Part shown: in pieces, positions 1 through 8,687 of the stretch
Numbering within the stretch: position 1 is the stretch's first letter
Layout of the letters: each line of letters begins with the position of its first letter
Assembly: GCA_964474355.1 (NCBI GenBank)
Contig: CAYYSY010000240.1
Location: 1-64,000 of the forward strand
From: CAYYSY01 sp964474355
Lineage (GTDB): Bacteria > Myxococcota_A > UBA9160 > UBA4427
DNA: 64,000 bases
Reading direction: 5' to 3'
Notes under the pieces: model-generated
The model's database searches: none
What the model was told of the DNA's origin: nothing
What the model saw: only the letters and a program-made list of their open reading frames with translations
Position numbers and translations under genes: made by a program

Positions 1-2685
1 CGGTGGGCACGCCTGGGAGCGGCCGCCGCCGCGGCTCTCTCGAGCGGCGGACTCTCAGCAGGAATCCTCGCGCTCGATCTGCCGCTCCAGCCCGGCCCCC
101 TGATGGCGGCCGCGCTGGCTGCCGTGCTCGCTCCGGTCGCATCGGCATGGATCGGCCGCGGGCATCTCATCGACCGCGTCCGGCGTGCCGCCGTCGCTTC
201 GGCCGGCGACCAGATCCTGGTCGTCGACGACAAGTCCCGAGTGATCTACGCGAACCCCGCAGCCGAGCAATTCTTGAACGTCGAGGTCGGCACGTCCGCC
301 CTGCCCCCCACCCTGACCGAGCTGCTGAACGACCGTGACCCACAGCGCGCACGCCTGAGAGATCACTCGGGCGGCTCGATCCTGGAGGCGTGGACGACGC
401 GTGCGCACTCCCACGGGCCGCTGTCGAGCGCGCGCGGAATCCTGCTGCGAGACGTCACGGGGCGCTACGAGGATCAGGAGCGCCTCCTTCAGCTGGCCCA
501 CTACGACAGCCTCACGCAGCTCGCGAATCGCCGGCTCTTCCTCGAGACCCTCAATCGGGCACTCGACGACGCGCAGCGCGACGCTTCGCTGGTCGCCCTG
601 CTGTACATCGACCTCGACGACTTCAAGTCGATCAACGACTCGTTCGGACACGGCGCCGGCGACGATCTCCTCCAGCAAGTCGCAGATCGCTTCCGCCACG
701 CACTGTCACCCGGCGAGCTCACCGGCCTGGGTCTCGGAAGGAAGAAGCTGCTGATCGCGCGGCTCTCGGGAGACGAGTTCGCGATCACGGTTCCCGGGCT
801 TCCGAACGTGCACCTCGCCTACGACCTGGCCGACCGTGTACTCGAGGTGCTCGCGCAGCCGGTGACCATCGCCGACCGCACCATTCGCCCCTCCGCCAGC
901 ATCGGCATCGCCATCAGCCCCGACGACGGCCGCGACGTCGACAAGCTGATCGGTCACGCCGACACGGCGCTCTACGCCGCCAAGAGCCGGGGCCGCAACC
1001 GCTACGCGCGCTACGAGAGCTCCATCGACGAGGCCGGCGAACGGACGCGGCAGATCGACGAGGCGCTGCGGCGCGCCATCGAGCGCAACGAGCTCCGCCT
1101 CTTCTACCAGCCCAAGGTCGATCTCCGCACGAGCACCGTGACCAGCTTCGAGGCGCTGATGCGCTGGAGCAATGACGAGCTCGGGACCATCTCGCCGGGC
1201 GAGTTCATTCCAGTCGCGGAGGATCGCGGTCTCATCAACGAGCTCGGAAGCTGGGCGCTCGAGGAGACCTGCCGGCAGATCCGCGAGTGGCGTGAGGCTG
1301 ACTTCACGGTGGTGCCGATCGCAGTGAACGTCTCGAGCCAGCAGTTCGCCGAGGGCGACCTGCAGGCCATCGTGGTCGAGAGCCTGAAGCGAAACGACGT
1401 CGACCCCCAGCTCATCGAGCTCGAGCTGACGGAGCGACTGCTGCTCGCCGAAGGCGACGACGTCGAGCTCGTGCTGCGAGATCTGCGAGCCATCGGCATC
1501 CGGATCGCGCTCGACGACTTCGGCACCGGCTACTCGTCGCTGTCCTATCTGAGTCGCTTCGCGCTGGACGTGCTCAAGATCGATCGTGACCTTCTGCGCG
1601 ACATCGACTCGAACCCGTCGGCAGCCGGCATCGTACAAGCGGTGGTCTCGATGGCGCACAGCCTCGGCCTGACTGTCGTCGCCGAAGGCGTCGACGACGA
1701 GGCGCAGCTGCCGCTGCTGCGGAACATGAGTTGCGACCAGATCCAGGGCTTCCTCTATGCGCCGGCGCTGCCATCCGACGAGGCCGCGATGTACCTCGCA
1801 CGGCCCGGCGAGTCGGCGCCGATCTGTATGCCCGGTGCGACGGAGCCGCCGACGCGGGCCGCACGCGAGACCGAGAGCCTGGACGATGCCCCCGTGCCGC
1901 GGGACTCAGCGCCCGTCCCCGTCCCCGCCAGAGAGAAGCCCGAGCCGCTCGAAGAGATCGGGCGAGTGGATCGGGGTCGTGTGCTCATCGTCGACGATGG
2001 CGACGCTGCCGTGGGCACGGCCGCACTCCGACTCAGTCGCCTCGGCATCGATGTCCACTACGCCGCCGAGCTGGACGAGGCGCGCCTCTTCATCTCCGAG
2101 GAGGCCGCGAGCATCCGCGCCATTGCGATCGCACCGACGCTCGACCTGGAACGCCTCCGCCTGCTGACGCAGCAGCTCACGGAGCGTTCCGGAGAGCGGC
2201 GAAGAGTCGTAGTGCTTGGCGAGCGACCGGACGAGGATCGCGGCAGCGAGCTCCGTGCGGCGGGCGTCGACTGGGTGCTGTGGGCACCCTTCAACGACAC
2301 CGAGCTGCGCTGCCTCATGAAGAGCGCCATGGTGCGGCCGCGTGACATCGCCGATCGCCGAGAGCCCCGGGTCCCCGTCGAGCTCGTGGCCAAGGTCTCG
2401 AGCGGTCAGCGGCGCGAGGTGGTCGTCGTCTCCAGCCTCTCCCCGCGTGGTGCCTTCATCGAGATGAACGATCCGCTGCCCGTTGGCAGCTCGCTGCGGA
2501 TCGAGCTGCAGCTCCCGCACGACCACTTCCGGGGCTTCGCCCGTGTCGTCCACTCGGAAGCGGGTGCCCCCGACCGGCCGGCCGAGCCCAGCGGCATGGG
2601 CGTCGTCTTCTTCGGCTCCGACCGCGATACGGAGCGCATCCTGCGCAAGGCGGTCAAGGAGCTGGAGAGCCGCTACCTGCCCTGA
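1..2685 (+). CDS. c-di-GMP regulator PAS-GGDEF-EAL-REC-like-PilZ (5' partial)
   Basis: The reading frame is open from base 1, so the gene begins before the window; the first in-frame ATG is at 103. The visible N-terminus is Ala/Leu-rich and may be the end of a membrane segment. Order of domains: PAS (about 205-470), GGDEF with a variant SGDEF signature (about 766-780) and no RxxD inhibitory site just upstream, EAL with EALMRW, NVSS, ELTE, DDFGTGYSS, KIDR and AEGV all present (about 1090-1790), a receiver-like domain starting RVLIVDD that lacks a clear phospho-acceptor Asp, and a C-terminal PilZ domain with RREPR followed by SLSPRGAF. The EAL domain should hydrolyse c-di-GMP; the SGDEF site may be weak or only bind GTP; PilZ would sense c-di-GMP. 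Domain assignment is by motif; the signalling input is unknown. Confidence 0.9.
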   Translation, partial: RWARLGAAAAAALSSGGLSAGILALDLPLQPGPLMAAALAAVLAPVASAWIGRGHLIDRVRRAAVASAGDQILVVDDKSRVIYANPAAEQFLNVEVGTSALPPTLTELLNDRDPQRARLRDHSGGSILEAWTTRAHSHGPLSSARGILLRDVTGRYEDQERLLQLAHYDSLTQLANRRLFLETLNRALDDAQRDASLVALLYIDLDDFKSINDSFGHGAGDDLLQQVADRFRHALSPGELTGLGLGRKKLLIARLSGDEFAITVPGLPNVHLAYDLADRVLEVLAQPVTIADRTIRPSASIGIAISPDDGRDVDKLIGHADTALYAAKSRGRNRYARYESSIDEAGERTRQIDEALRRAIERNELRLFYQPKVDLRTSTVTSFEALMRWSNDELGTISPGEFIPVAEDRGLINELGSWALEETCRQIREWREADFTVVPIAVNVSSQQFAEGDLQAIVVESLKRNDVDPQLIELELTERLLLAEGDDVELVLRDLRAIGIRIALDDFGTGYSSLSYLSRFALDVLKIDRDLLRDIDSNPSAAGIVQAVVSMAHSLGLTVVAEGVDDEAQLPLLRNMSCDQIQGFLYAPALPSDEAAMYLARPGESAPICMPGATEPPTRAARETESLDDAPVPRDSAPVPVPAREKPEPLEEIGRVDRGRVLIVDDGDAAVGTAALRLSRLGIDVHYAAELDEARLFISEEAASIRAIAIAPTLDLERLRLLTQQLTERSGERRRVVVLGERPDEDRGSELRAAGVDWVLWAPFNDTELRCLMKSAMVRPRDIADRREPRVPVELVAKVSSGQRREVVVVSSLSPRGAFIEMNDPLPVGSSLRIELQLPHDHFRGFARVVHSEAGAPDRPAEPSGMGVVFFGSDRDTERILRKAVKELESRYLP

Positions 2686-2704
2686 GCGACAACCCGGCGG
2701 TCGC
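2686..2704 (+). terminator. Possible hairpin after the c-di-GMP regulator
   Basis: Directly after the stop codon GCGAC (2686-2690) can pair with GTCGC (2700-2704) around a 9-base loop. The stem is short and there is no T-tract, so this is only a candidate terminator in very GC-rich DNA. Confidence 0.25.
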
Positions 2705-2816
2705 GCCAGCACCGCCGCAGAGCCGGTGACCTCGTTGCCCTCGGGTCCACACGAAGCCCGCGCGTGTTCTAGCCTTCGACGTGCTCGCCCTCGACCGTGC
2801 ACCAGAAGGACCGCTG

Positions 2817-4082
2817 ATGCCCCCCTTCGACGCGAACGGCTCGCTCGCCGACCTGTCTCGCCAGCAGCTCTGCCACCTCGGTCGCGAGTACCTGCTCATC
2901 GGACATCTGCAGGACCGCGTCGGGCTCCCGATGGCGACGAAGCTCGTCGGCGAAGAGGCGCAGATCCAGCTCTCGATCGACGAGTGGATGGGGGCGAGCC
3001 CGATCTATTCGATCCGCATGCAGAGGGCGATGGGCTTCGAGGGCAGCGACGTGTCGACGGTGTTCAAGAACCTGCAGATGGAGATCGGGGCACCGCCGCA
3101 GTTCATGGACTTCCAGTTCCGGCTCGACCGGCCCGAGTACGGGGAGTTCTGGCTGTGCCACTGCGGAGCGCTCATCGACGTCGAGCCCTTCGGCGAGAAG
3201 CGCGTGAAGTACATCTGCCACGACATCGAAGATCCGACCTTCGACGCCACGGCAGCCGCGACCCATCCGTGCATGAAGATGCGGCCGATCCACCGGCCCC
3301 CGCGCGTCCCGGCGACCCGATACCCCCATTGCCACTGGAAGGTGTACATCGACGACGAAGGCACGCCCTACGAGCAGCACCCCAACCTCGCGCGCATGCA
3401 GCAGACGCTGCTCGCCGGCATCGCGATCGAGCTGCCCGACGACGATCGCGAGCCGGGTGGCTGGGCCGACTACAGCGGAGACTTCGATCCCGGCTTCCAG
3501 CTCGAGGACCTGGGGCATCGCGCGCTGCTCATCGTGTGCCAGGAGGCCGCGGTGCAGGCCCACCTGCTCGCGCGCTCGCTGCTGATGAACGTCGACGAGC
3601 GCCACGGCGAAGACGCCGCTCGCGAGCTGGCGCGCGCGCAGTGGGTGGGCGCCGCATCGGTCGCTTCATACCGGCTGAAGCGGGCGCTTGGGCTGGGGGA
3701 CGCCATCGACGACATCGCCACGATCTTCCAGCTGCATCCCCACTTCCACCCGCGCACCTACGTGGATCTCCGGCTCGACCTCACGAGCGACGGCGTGCTT
3801 CGCGTCGAGATCGGCGACTGCCCCGCGCTCGAGGAGGCCGACCATCACTCATGGTTCGGTGGGCTCTCGGGCGATCCGCACCCCGCGCTCGAGGCGATCG
3901 CCACCATGGTGAACCCGAAGGCGCGCTGCCGGTCGGCCGAGCCGGGCGACGCACGCATGGCCTGGGAGGTCTTCATCGACCCGAGCGCAGAGGCGAAGCA
4001 CGAGCCGCCCGAGATGAGGCTCGCCCGCTACAGCAAGGGCGTAGACTTCGAGCTGATCCAGCGCAGGCCGCTCCGGGCCTGA
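2817..4082 (+). CDS. Uncharacterised protein with two tandem diverged domains
   Basis: I do not recognise a named family. The start at ATG 2817 is preferred over GTG 2781 because AGAAGGA at 2804-2810 sits six bases upstream. The 421-residue protein has no signal peptide or membrane segment. It contains two diverged copies of one module: in the first half DEWMGAS, RMQRAMGF, VSTVFKNL and MDFQFRLD; in the second half AQWVGAA, RLKRALGL, IATIFQLH and VDLRLDLT, in the same order and spacing. The first copy also has a Cys-rich stretch ending LCHCGALIDVEP and later HPCMKM. The duplication is seen in the sequence; the function is unknown. It is followed 13 bases later by a small membrane protein, so the two are probably co-transcribed. 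Confidence 0.85.
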   Translation: MPPFDANGSLADLSRQQLCHLGREYLLIGHLQDRVGLPMATKLVGEEAQIQLSIDEWMGASPIYSIRMQRAMGFEGSDVSTVFKNLQMEIGAPPQFMDFQFRLDRPEYGEFWLCHCGALIDVEPFGEKRVKYICHDIEDPTFDATAAATHPCMKMRPIHRPPRVPATRYPHCHWKVYIDDEGTPYEQHPNLARMQQTLLAGIAIELPDDDREPGGWADYSGDFDPGFQLEDLGHRALLIVCQEAAVQAHLLARSLLMNVDERHGEDAARELARAQWVGAASVASYRLKRALGLGDAIDDIATIFQLHPHFHPRTYVDLRLDLTSDGVLRVEIGDCPALEEADHHSWFGGLSGDPHPALEAIATMVNPKARCRSAEPGDARMAWEVFIDPSAEAKHEPPEMRLARYSKGVDFELIQRRPLRA

Positions 4083-4095
4083 GAGGAGTCGCCCC

Positions 4096-4677
4096 ATGAC
4101 CGAGCCCCGATCGCGAACCAAGCTGGCCACCGTCATCGGCGGGCTGACGCTCTGTGCGGGCCTGGCCGCGTTCCTCGTCCCCCTCCACCATCCGGGCCCC
4201 TACGGCATCCCGGGCCGGGGTCTCGTAGGTGGGCTCCTCTGCTTCTTGGTCGCAGCGGCGCTGCTCACGCGCGGCACGCCGAAGATCATGCGCGGCGCCG
4301 TGATGGTCGTTTCTCCCGTCGTCCTCTTCTTCGCCCTCTACGGTGCACTCGCCGAGCTCGAAGAGGTCGTCGTCCTGCACGCCGAAGATGCGGAGCTGCG
4401 TCTCTGGATCGTGGACCACGACGGTGTTGCCTGGGTCTCGATGCCGCGCTCCAAGGCGGAGACGCACCGCATCGACGGCGCACGGCTCTCGCTGCTGCGC
4501 GCGGGCGAGGAGCGCTGCGTGGTGCCGCGGATCGTCGACGACCCCACCGCGAATCGCCGCACCTTCGATCTACGTCAGGAGAAGTACGCGGTGCAGCGAC
4601 TCGGCGGCGTGCTGGGGATGTTCGGCGACGGTCCGAGCCCCGTGACCATCACGCTCCGACTCGATCCCTGTCCCTGA
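4096..4677 (+). CDS. Small membrane protein with possible nitroreductase-like C-terminal domain
   Basis: The start is supported by GAGAGGAG a few bases upstream. The first ~95 residues hold about three hydrophobic segments (VIGGLTLCAGLAAFLV; GLLCFLVAAALL; VVSPVVLFFALYGAL). The remainder is a soluble, beta-rich domain with LWIVDHDGVAWVSMPRSKAE and RTFDLRQEKYAVQRLGG, loosely like the small split-barrel nitroreductase/deazaflavin-dependent proteins of high-GC bacteria. No catalytic residue can be named. It lies just behind the duplicated-domain protein and probably shares its transcript. The family link is tentative; that it is a real gene is well supported by start, codon use and spacing. Confidence 0.7.
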   Translation: MTEPRSRTKLATVIGGLTLCAGLAAFLVPLHHPGPYGIPGRGLVGGLLCFLVAAALLTRGTPKIMRGAVMVVSPVVLFFALYGALAELEEVVVLHAEDAELRLWIVDHDGVAWVSMPRSKAETHRIDGARLSLLRAGEERCVVPRIVDDPTANRRTFDLRQEKYAVQRLGGVLGMFGDGPSPVTITLRLDPCP

Positions 4678-4710
4678 GCGACGGCGCCACGGCCGGAGCC
4701 CGCGCCGCCC

Positions 4711-5313
4711 TCAGGCGGTGTGGATGCGTCGACGTGCCAGCACCATGGCCACAGCTCCGACGAGGAGCACGGCCGTGACGATCGTTGCCCTCGGCCCGAG
4801 GGCGGGGGCCGCGGCGCTCTGGACCACCAGCTCGTAGGTCCCGGCGATGGAGCCATCGTTCGAGACCCCATCGTCGTCGATCGCCTCGAACGTGCCGGGT
4901 GAGTTCGGCAGCGTGAACAGCAGGTCGGGATGCTCGGGGCGGGTCTCCGTCAGCGTCGACACCCACCCGATCGGCAGCCCACCCTCGAAGCGCACGAGCG
5001 GCGCGTCGTGCGGCATCGTGGCGTCCCAGCTGGTGTCACCGATGGTGAGCTCGAAGCTCGTGAAGCTCGCCTCGTAGTCGCCGTCGGGGATCGGCTCGGG
5101 CGGGTGCGGGGGATCGAGCACGAGCAGGAACGTGCCGACGAACTGATTCGGCACGTCCGCCGCGTAGCCGAACGCTCCGGGGTCGGCGGTGAGGACCGTC
5201 AGCACGAAGGTGCCTGCATGATCGATGTGGTCGGCGGAGTCGGAGGCCGTCGCGACCACGACGATCGATGCGGCGGCCGCGACGAGCAGGGGCGTGAAGC
5301 GGGGTGTGTGCAT
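4711..5313 (-). CDS. Secreted protein with C-terminal membrane sorting-type tail
   Basis: A 200-residue exported protein. The N-terminus has a signal peptide (hydrophobic LLVAAAASIVVVATA after MHTPRFTP). The C-terminus is a PEP-CTERM-like tripartite tail: short linker PALGPRA, a hydrophobic helix TIVTAVLLVGAVAMVLA and the basic end RRRIHTA. The usual PEP motif is not present, so it may be a variant exosortase-type substrate or simply a single-span membrane protein. The middle section is acidic and beta-rich with no family I recognise. It is alone on the minus strand, convergent with the small membrane protein, 33 bases from its stop. Confidence 0.7.
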   Translation of the reverse strand: MHTPRFTPLLVAAAASIVVVATASDSADHIDHAGTFVLTVLTADPGAFGYAADVPNQFVGTFLLVLDPPHPPEPIPDGDYEASFTSFELTIGDTSWDATMPHDAPLVRFEGGLPIGWVSTLTETRPEHPDLLFTLPNSPGTFEAIDDDGVSNDGSIAGTYELVVQSAAAPALGPRATIVTAVLLVGAVAMVLARRRIHTA

Positions 5314-5460
5314 GGTGATTCCTCCCCTCGAATCTTCGCGGAGCCTACACCGGACGCGGACACGCGGCCTGCACCGGCCTCTCGAGCAAGCCGCGAGCAG
5401 GCTCCATGAGCCCCATGCCGCAGCGACGCAGCGAGCACGGATGTGCTCTGCGGAGAGTGG

Positions 5461-6531
5461 TCAACGCTTCTCGGACCGCAGCAGCTCAGGCGCCGCCCGC
5501 CCCGCCACGAGCGGCAGGTCGAGATACGTCCGGATCCCGGCCCCGGCCTCACACACGTAGGGGATCGCGCTCACGCCGTGCACGGCCGTCGCGACGATGC
5601 CCGGGTTCCGCTTCAGCCCGGCGTCGATCGACTCGGGGTGCCAGCCATGAAAGACGACCTTCGCGCTCGGGTCGCCCGTGACCTCGACCTCGAAGCGCTC
5701 TCCCTCGTCACCGAACGTCCACGGCGGGTCGAGGTGCTCCTCGCCCATGAGCCAGTTGGTGCGCACGGAGACCACGGTCTCACCGCGCACCGTCGCCTCC
5801 CACGTGAAGCGCTGTGCGGCGACACGCCCGGGCTCGATCGGACCGATGGGCGAGTCGATCGGCCGGGTCGCGACGGCGACGGCGTGGTGCGTGCGACGCT
5901 CGGCGTCGAGGTCGAAGCCGAGCGCGGCGGCGATCATGTCGATCGACTCGAAGAAGCCGCCTCCGAGGACGTCGAGCATCGGGCTCTGCGCGGCCTCCTC
6001 GGGCGTCTTGCCGAAGCGCATGATCTCGCCCACGACGAACGGTGCGCCGTAGGTCCGGATGTCCGAGAACTCCTCGGCCCGCACGTGGGTGATCGCGCGC
6101 GACAGCGCCGAGACCATGAGCGGAAAGCGCTCGGTGATGCCACCCGGGTGGATGCCCGTGCCGTGCAGGGTCGCATTGCCCCTCTGGCATGCGGCCTCGA
6201 GGTCGGCGACGTCGCGGTCGCCGGGAAAGAACCAGCCGAGCGGAGTGACCACGTTCTTGCCCGACTCGAGTAGACGGATCACCTCTTCGCGGTCCGCCAT
6301 GATCGGGGCGTACATGACGCAGTCGGCCTCGAGCGCGAGCAGGGCCTCGACGTCGTTCGTCGCTTCGACGCCGAGCGCCCCGATGTTCGCGATCTCGCCA
6401 GCGTCCCGGCCCACCTTGCCCTCGCCGTGCACCCAGCAGCCGGCGAGCTCCAGCTCGGGATGCGACGCGATGGCCTCGATCGCCGCGCGGCCGACGCCAC
6501 CGGTGGCCCACTGGATCACGCGATAGGTCAT
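5461..6531 (-). CDS. Dihydrodipicolinate-reductase-like NAD(P)-dependent dehydrogenase, copy 1
   Basis: A 356-residue oxidoreductase of the family related to dihydrodipicolinate reductase and 2,4-diaminopentanoate dehydrogenase. The N-terminal Rossmann fingerprint is VIQWATGGVGRAAIE; later landmarks are DCVMYAPI, GKNVVTPLGW and HGTGIHPGGITERFP, which repeat in the two paralogues starting at 6665 and 26469. Most members of this family have no proven substrate, so it should not be called DapB. GGGGAGGG lies just upstream of the ATG. It is divergent from copy 2 across a 133-base intergenic region that must hold both promoters. No signal peptide: cytoplasmic. Confidence 0.85.
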   Translation of the reverse strand: MTYRVIQWATGGVGRAAIEAIASHPELELAGCWVHGEGKVGRDAGEIANIGALGVEATNDVEALLALEADCVMYAPIMADREEVIRLLESGKNVVTPLGWFFPGDRDVADLEAACQRGNATLHGTGIHPGGITERFPLMVSALSRAITHVRAEEFSDIRTYGAPFVVGEIMRFGKTPEEAAQSPMLDVLGGGFFESIDMIAAALGFDLDAERRTHHAVAVATRPIDSPIGPIEPGRVAAQRFTWEATVRGETVVSVRTNWLMGEEHLDPPWTFGDEGERFEVEVTGDPSAKVVFHGWHPESIDAGLKRNPGIVATAVHGVSAIPYVCEAGAGIRTYLDLPLVAGRAAPELLRSEKR

Positions 6532-6664
6532 GGTCGCCCTCCCCGCTCGAGGCCCGAACGAGCCCGATCCCGATGAATCGCCACTATACCCGCACCGCGG
6601 CGCGCGCGTGTCGTGCGTGCGAATCTCTCACCTCGACGCCCTGAACACCTGGAGGAGAGACACC

Positions 6665-7744
6665 ATGAGCCATCGCGTGATCCAGTGGGGTACCGGCAAC
6701 GTCGGCTACCACAGCCTGAGGCACGTCATTCGTCACCCCGATCTCGAGCTCGTGGGGGTCCACGCGCACAGCGAGGCCAAGCAGGGGCAGGATGCGGCGA
6801 TGCTCTGCGGCCTCGACGAGCCCACCGGCGTCACGGCAACGAACGACGTCGACGCCCTGCTCGCCCTGAAGCCCGACGTCGTCGTCTACACCGTCAAGGG
6901 CGAGACGCGGCCGCACGAGGTCATCCCCGAGCTCGAACGCATCCTCACCGCCGGAGTCGATGTGGTTTCGACCGCGATGATCTTCCTGATCCATCCCGCG
7001 CACGCCGACGCGGCCATCCGCGAGCCGCTCGAGAAGGCATGCGCCGCGGGCGGCTCGACCCTCTACGTGAACGGCATCGACCCGGGCTTCTCGGGCGACG
7101 TGCTGCCGATCACCGCGCTCGAGCTCGCCGATCAGATCGAGGAGGTACGGGTGCAGGAGCTCGTCGACTACTCGACGTACGAGGATCCCGAGTTCACGGG
7201 GGTGAGCTTCGGGTTCGGCCGCCCCGAGAGCTATACGCCGCCGCTCGCGCTGCCCGGTGTGCTCCGCGCGGGCTGGGGCGGCATGGTGACGATCCTCGCG
7301 CGTGAGCTCGGCATCGAGCTCGACGAGGTCGTCGAGCGCTTCGAGCGCACGTTCGCCGAAGAGGCGTTCGACACGCCGATGATGCACGTCGAGAAGGGCA
7401 CGTGCTCGGCCGTGCGCTTCGAGCTCGAAGGGCGCATCGACGGCCGGCCCGTGATCGTGACCGAGCACGTGAACCGGCTGCGCGACGACGTCGCGCCCGA
7501 GTGGCCGATGCCACCCGCCGGCCGCCCGGGCGTCCACCGCTGCATCGTACGCGGCAACCCGTCGGTCCAGCTCGAGTGCTTCGTCACGGGCGAGGACGGC
7601 GATCACAACACCGGCGGCGTACAGGCCACAGCCATGCGCGTGATCAATGCGATCCCGGCCGTCCGGGACCACGCTGCCGGCCTGATCGACACGTTCGACC
7701 TGCCCTACACGCCCTCGCGAAACGTCGCGCGAGCGGGCCGATGA
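6665..7744 (+). CDS. Dihydrodipicolinate-reductase-like NAD(P)-dependent dehydrogenase, copy 2
   Basis: The reading frame is open from 6530, but the start is set at ATG 6665, where MSHRVIQWGTGNVG matches the start of the two paralogues and GGAGGAGA lies upstream. The 359-residue protein has the nucleotide-binding fingerprint QWGTGNVGYHS, DVVVYTVKG, and NGIDPGFSGDVLP in place of the HPGG motif of copy 1. Its TGA overlaps the ATG of the SDR that follows (ATGA at 7741-7744), which indicates translational coupling; the two oxidoreductases probably act on the same compound or in consecutive steps. Substrate unknown. Confidence 0.85.
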   Translation: MSHRVIQWGTGNVGYHSLRHVIRHPDLELVGVHAHSEAKQGQDAAMLCGLDEPTGVTATNDVDALLALKPDVVVYTVKGETRPHEVIPELERILTAGVDVVSTAMIFLIHPAHADAAIREPLEKACAAGGSTLYVNGIDPGFSGDVLPITALELADQIEEVRVQELVDYSTYEDPEFTGVSFGFGRPESYTPPLALPGVLRAGWGGMVTILARELGIELDEVVERFERTFAEEAFDTPMMHVEKGTCSAVRFELEGRIDGRPVIVTEHVNRLRDDVAPEWPMPPAGRPGVHRCIVRGNPSVQLECFVTGEDGDHNTGGVQATAMRVINAIPAVRDHAAGLIDTFDLPYTPSRNVARAGR

Positions 7745-8541
7745 GCATGGAGCCCATCTCGCTCTCGCTCGCAGGGCGCGTAGCGATCGTCACGGGCGCC
7801 GCGCGGGGGCTCGGCGCGGTCGTCGCCGAGAGGCTCGTCGCCGCAGGCGCAAAGGTGGTGCTCGGCGACGTGCGCGACGACGAGGGACGAGACACCGCGC
7901 ACCGTCTCGGCGATGCGGCCGAGTTCGAACGTCTCGACGTGACGAGCGAAGCGGACTGGCAGCGCGTCGTCGAAGCGACCCTCGCTCGGCACGATCGCAT
8001 CGACTTGCTCGTGAACAACGCCGGCCGCCTCGGCATGGGCGCGATCGAGAACACGACAGCGGACGAGGCTCGAGGCATCTTCGACGTGAACCTGATGGGG
8101 CCCTTCCTCGGGATCCGCGCCGTCGTCCCCGCCATGAAGGCGCGCCGCTCGGGCTCGATCGTGAACGTGAGCTCACTGGACGGGCTCATGGGAATGAACG
8201 GCGTGGCGGCGTACTCGGCGAGCAAGTGGGGGCTCCGCGGCCTGGCGAAGAGCGCGGCGCTCGAGCTCGGACGCGACGGCATCCGGGTGAACACCGTGTG
8301 CCCCGCCGGCGGCAATCCGCAGATGTACGGCCCATGGATGGAGAAGCTCGTCGGGGTACTCGACGCGACGAAGGCCTACGTCGCCGACCGGGCCATCCCG
8401 ACCGAGGCGCCTCTCTCTGCCATCGCGAATGCCGTCGTCTTCCTCGCGTCGGACGCCAGCAGCCATTGCACGGGGATGGACCTGCCCGTCGACGGCGGCG
8501 CGCACGCGGGGCACTACCTCGAAGGCTTCAACGACCTCTGA
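7741..8541 (+). CDS. Short-chain dehydrogenase/reductase (SDR)
   Basis: A 266-residue classical SDR: cofactor motif TGAARGLG near the N-terminus, NNAG, catalytic Ser in VNVSSLDG, and YSASK holding the catalytic Tyr and Lys. DVRDDEG after the second strand, with Asp at the acceptor position, favours NAD over NADP. The C-terminus TGMDLPVDGGAHAGHYLEG is like 3-alpha/20-beta-hydroxysteroid-type SDRs, but substrate cannot be read from sequence. ATG 7741 overlaps the preceding stop; an alternative start is ATG 7747. It is translationally coupled to the upstream reductase. Confidence 0.92.
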   Translation: MSMEPISLSLAGRVAIVTGAARGLGAVVAERLVAAGAKVVLGDVRDDEGRDTAHRLGDAAEFERLDVTSEADWQRVVEATLARHDRIDLLVNNAGRLGMGAIENTTADEARGIFDVNLMGPFLGIRAVVPAMKARRSGSIVNVSSLDGLMGMNGVAAYSASKWGLRGLAKSAALELGRDGIRVNTVCPAGGNPQMYGPWMEKLVGVLDATKAYVADRAIPTEAPLSAIANAVVFLASDASSHCTGMDLPVDGGAHAGHYLEGFNDL

Positions 8542-8687
8542 AGCCCGCATGCGCGACCGCGTCGTGCGTCTCCCCCGCGCGGCCCGGCTGGCCCGTGCGT
8601 GGACGGTCATGCGCCCCCTATCTTCCACCCGTGGCGGTCGCTGACCATCACACGATGGCGCCGGAGATACATCGAGGGAGAGACGAG

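Noticed and set aside
5461..7744. Calling these enzymes DapB of lysine synthesis
   Set aside because: They are longer, lack lysine-pathway neighbours and occur in three paralogues; the family includes other dehydrogenases.
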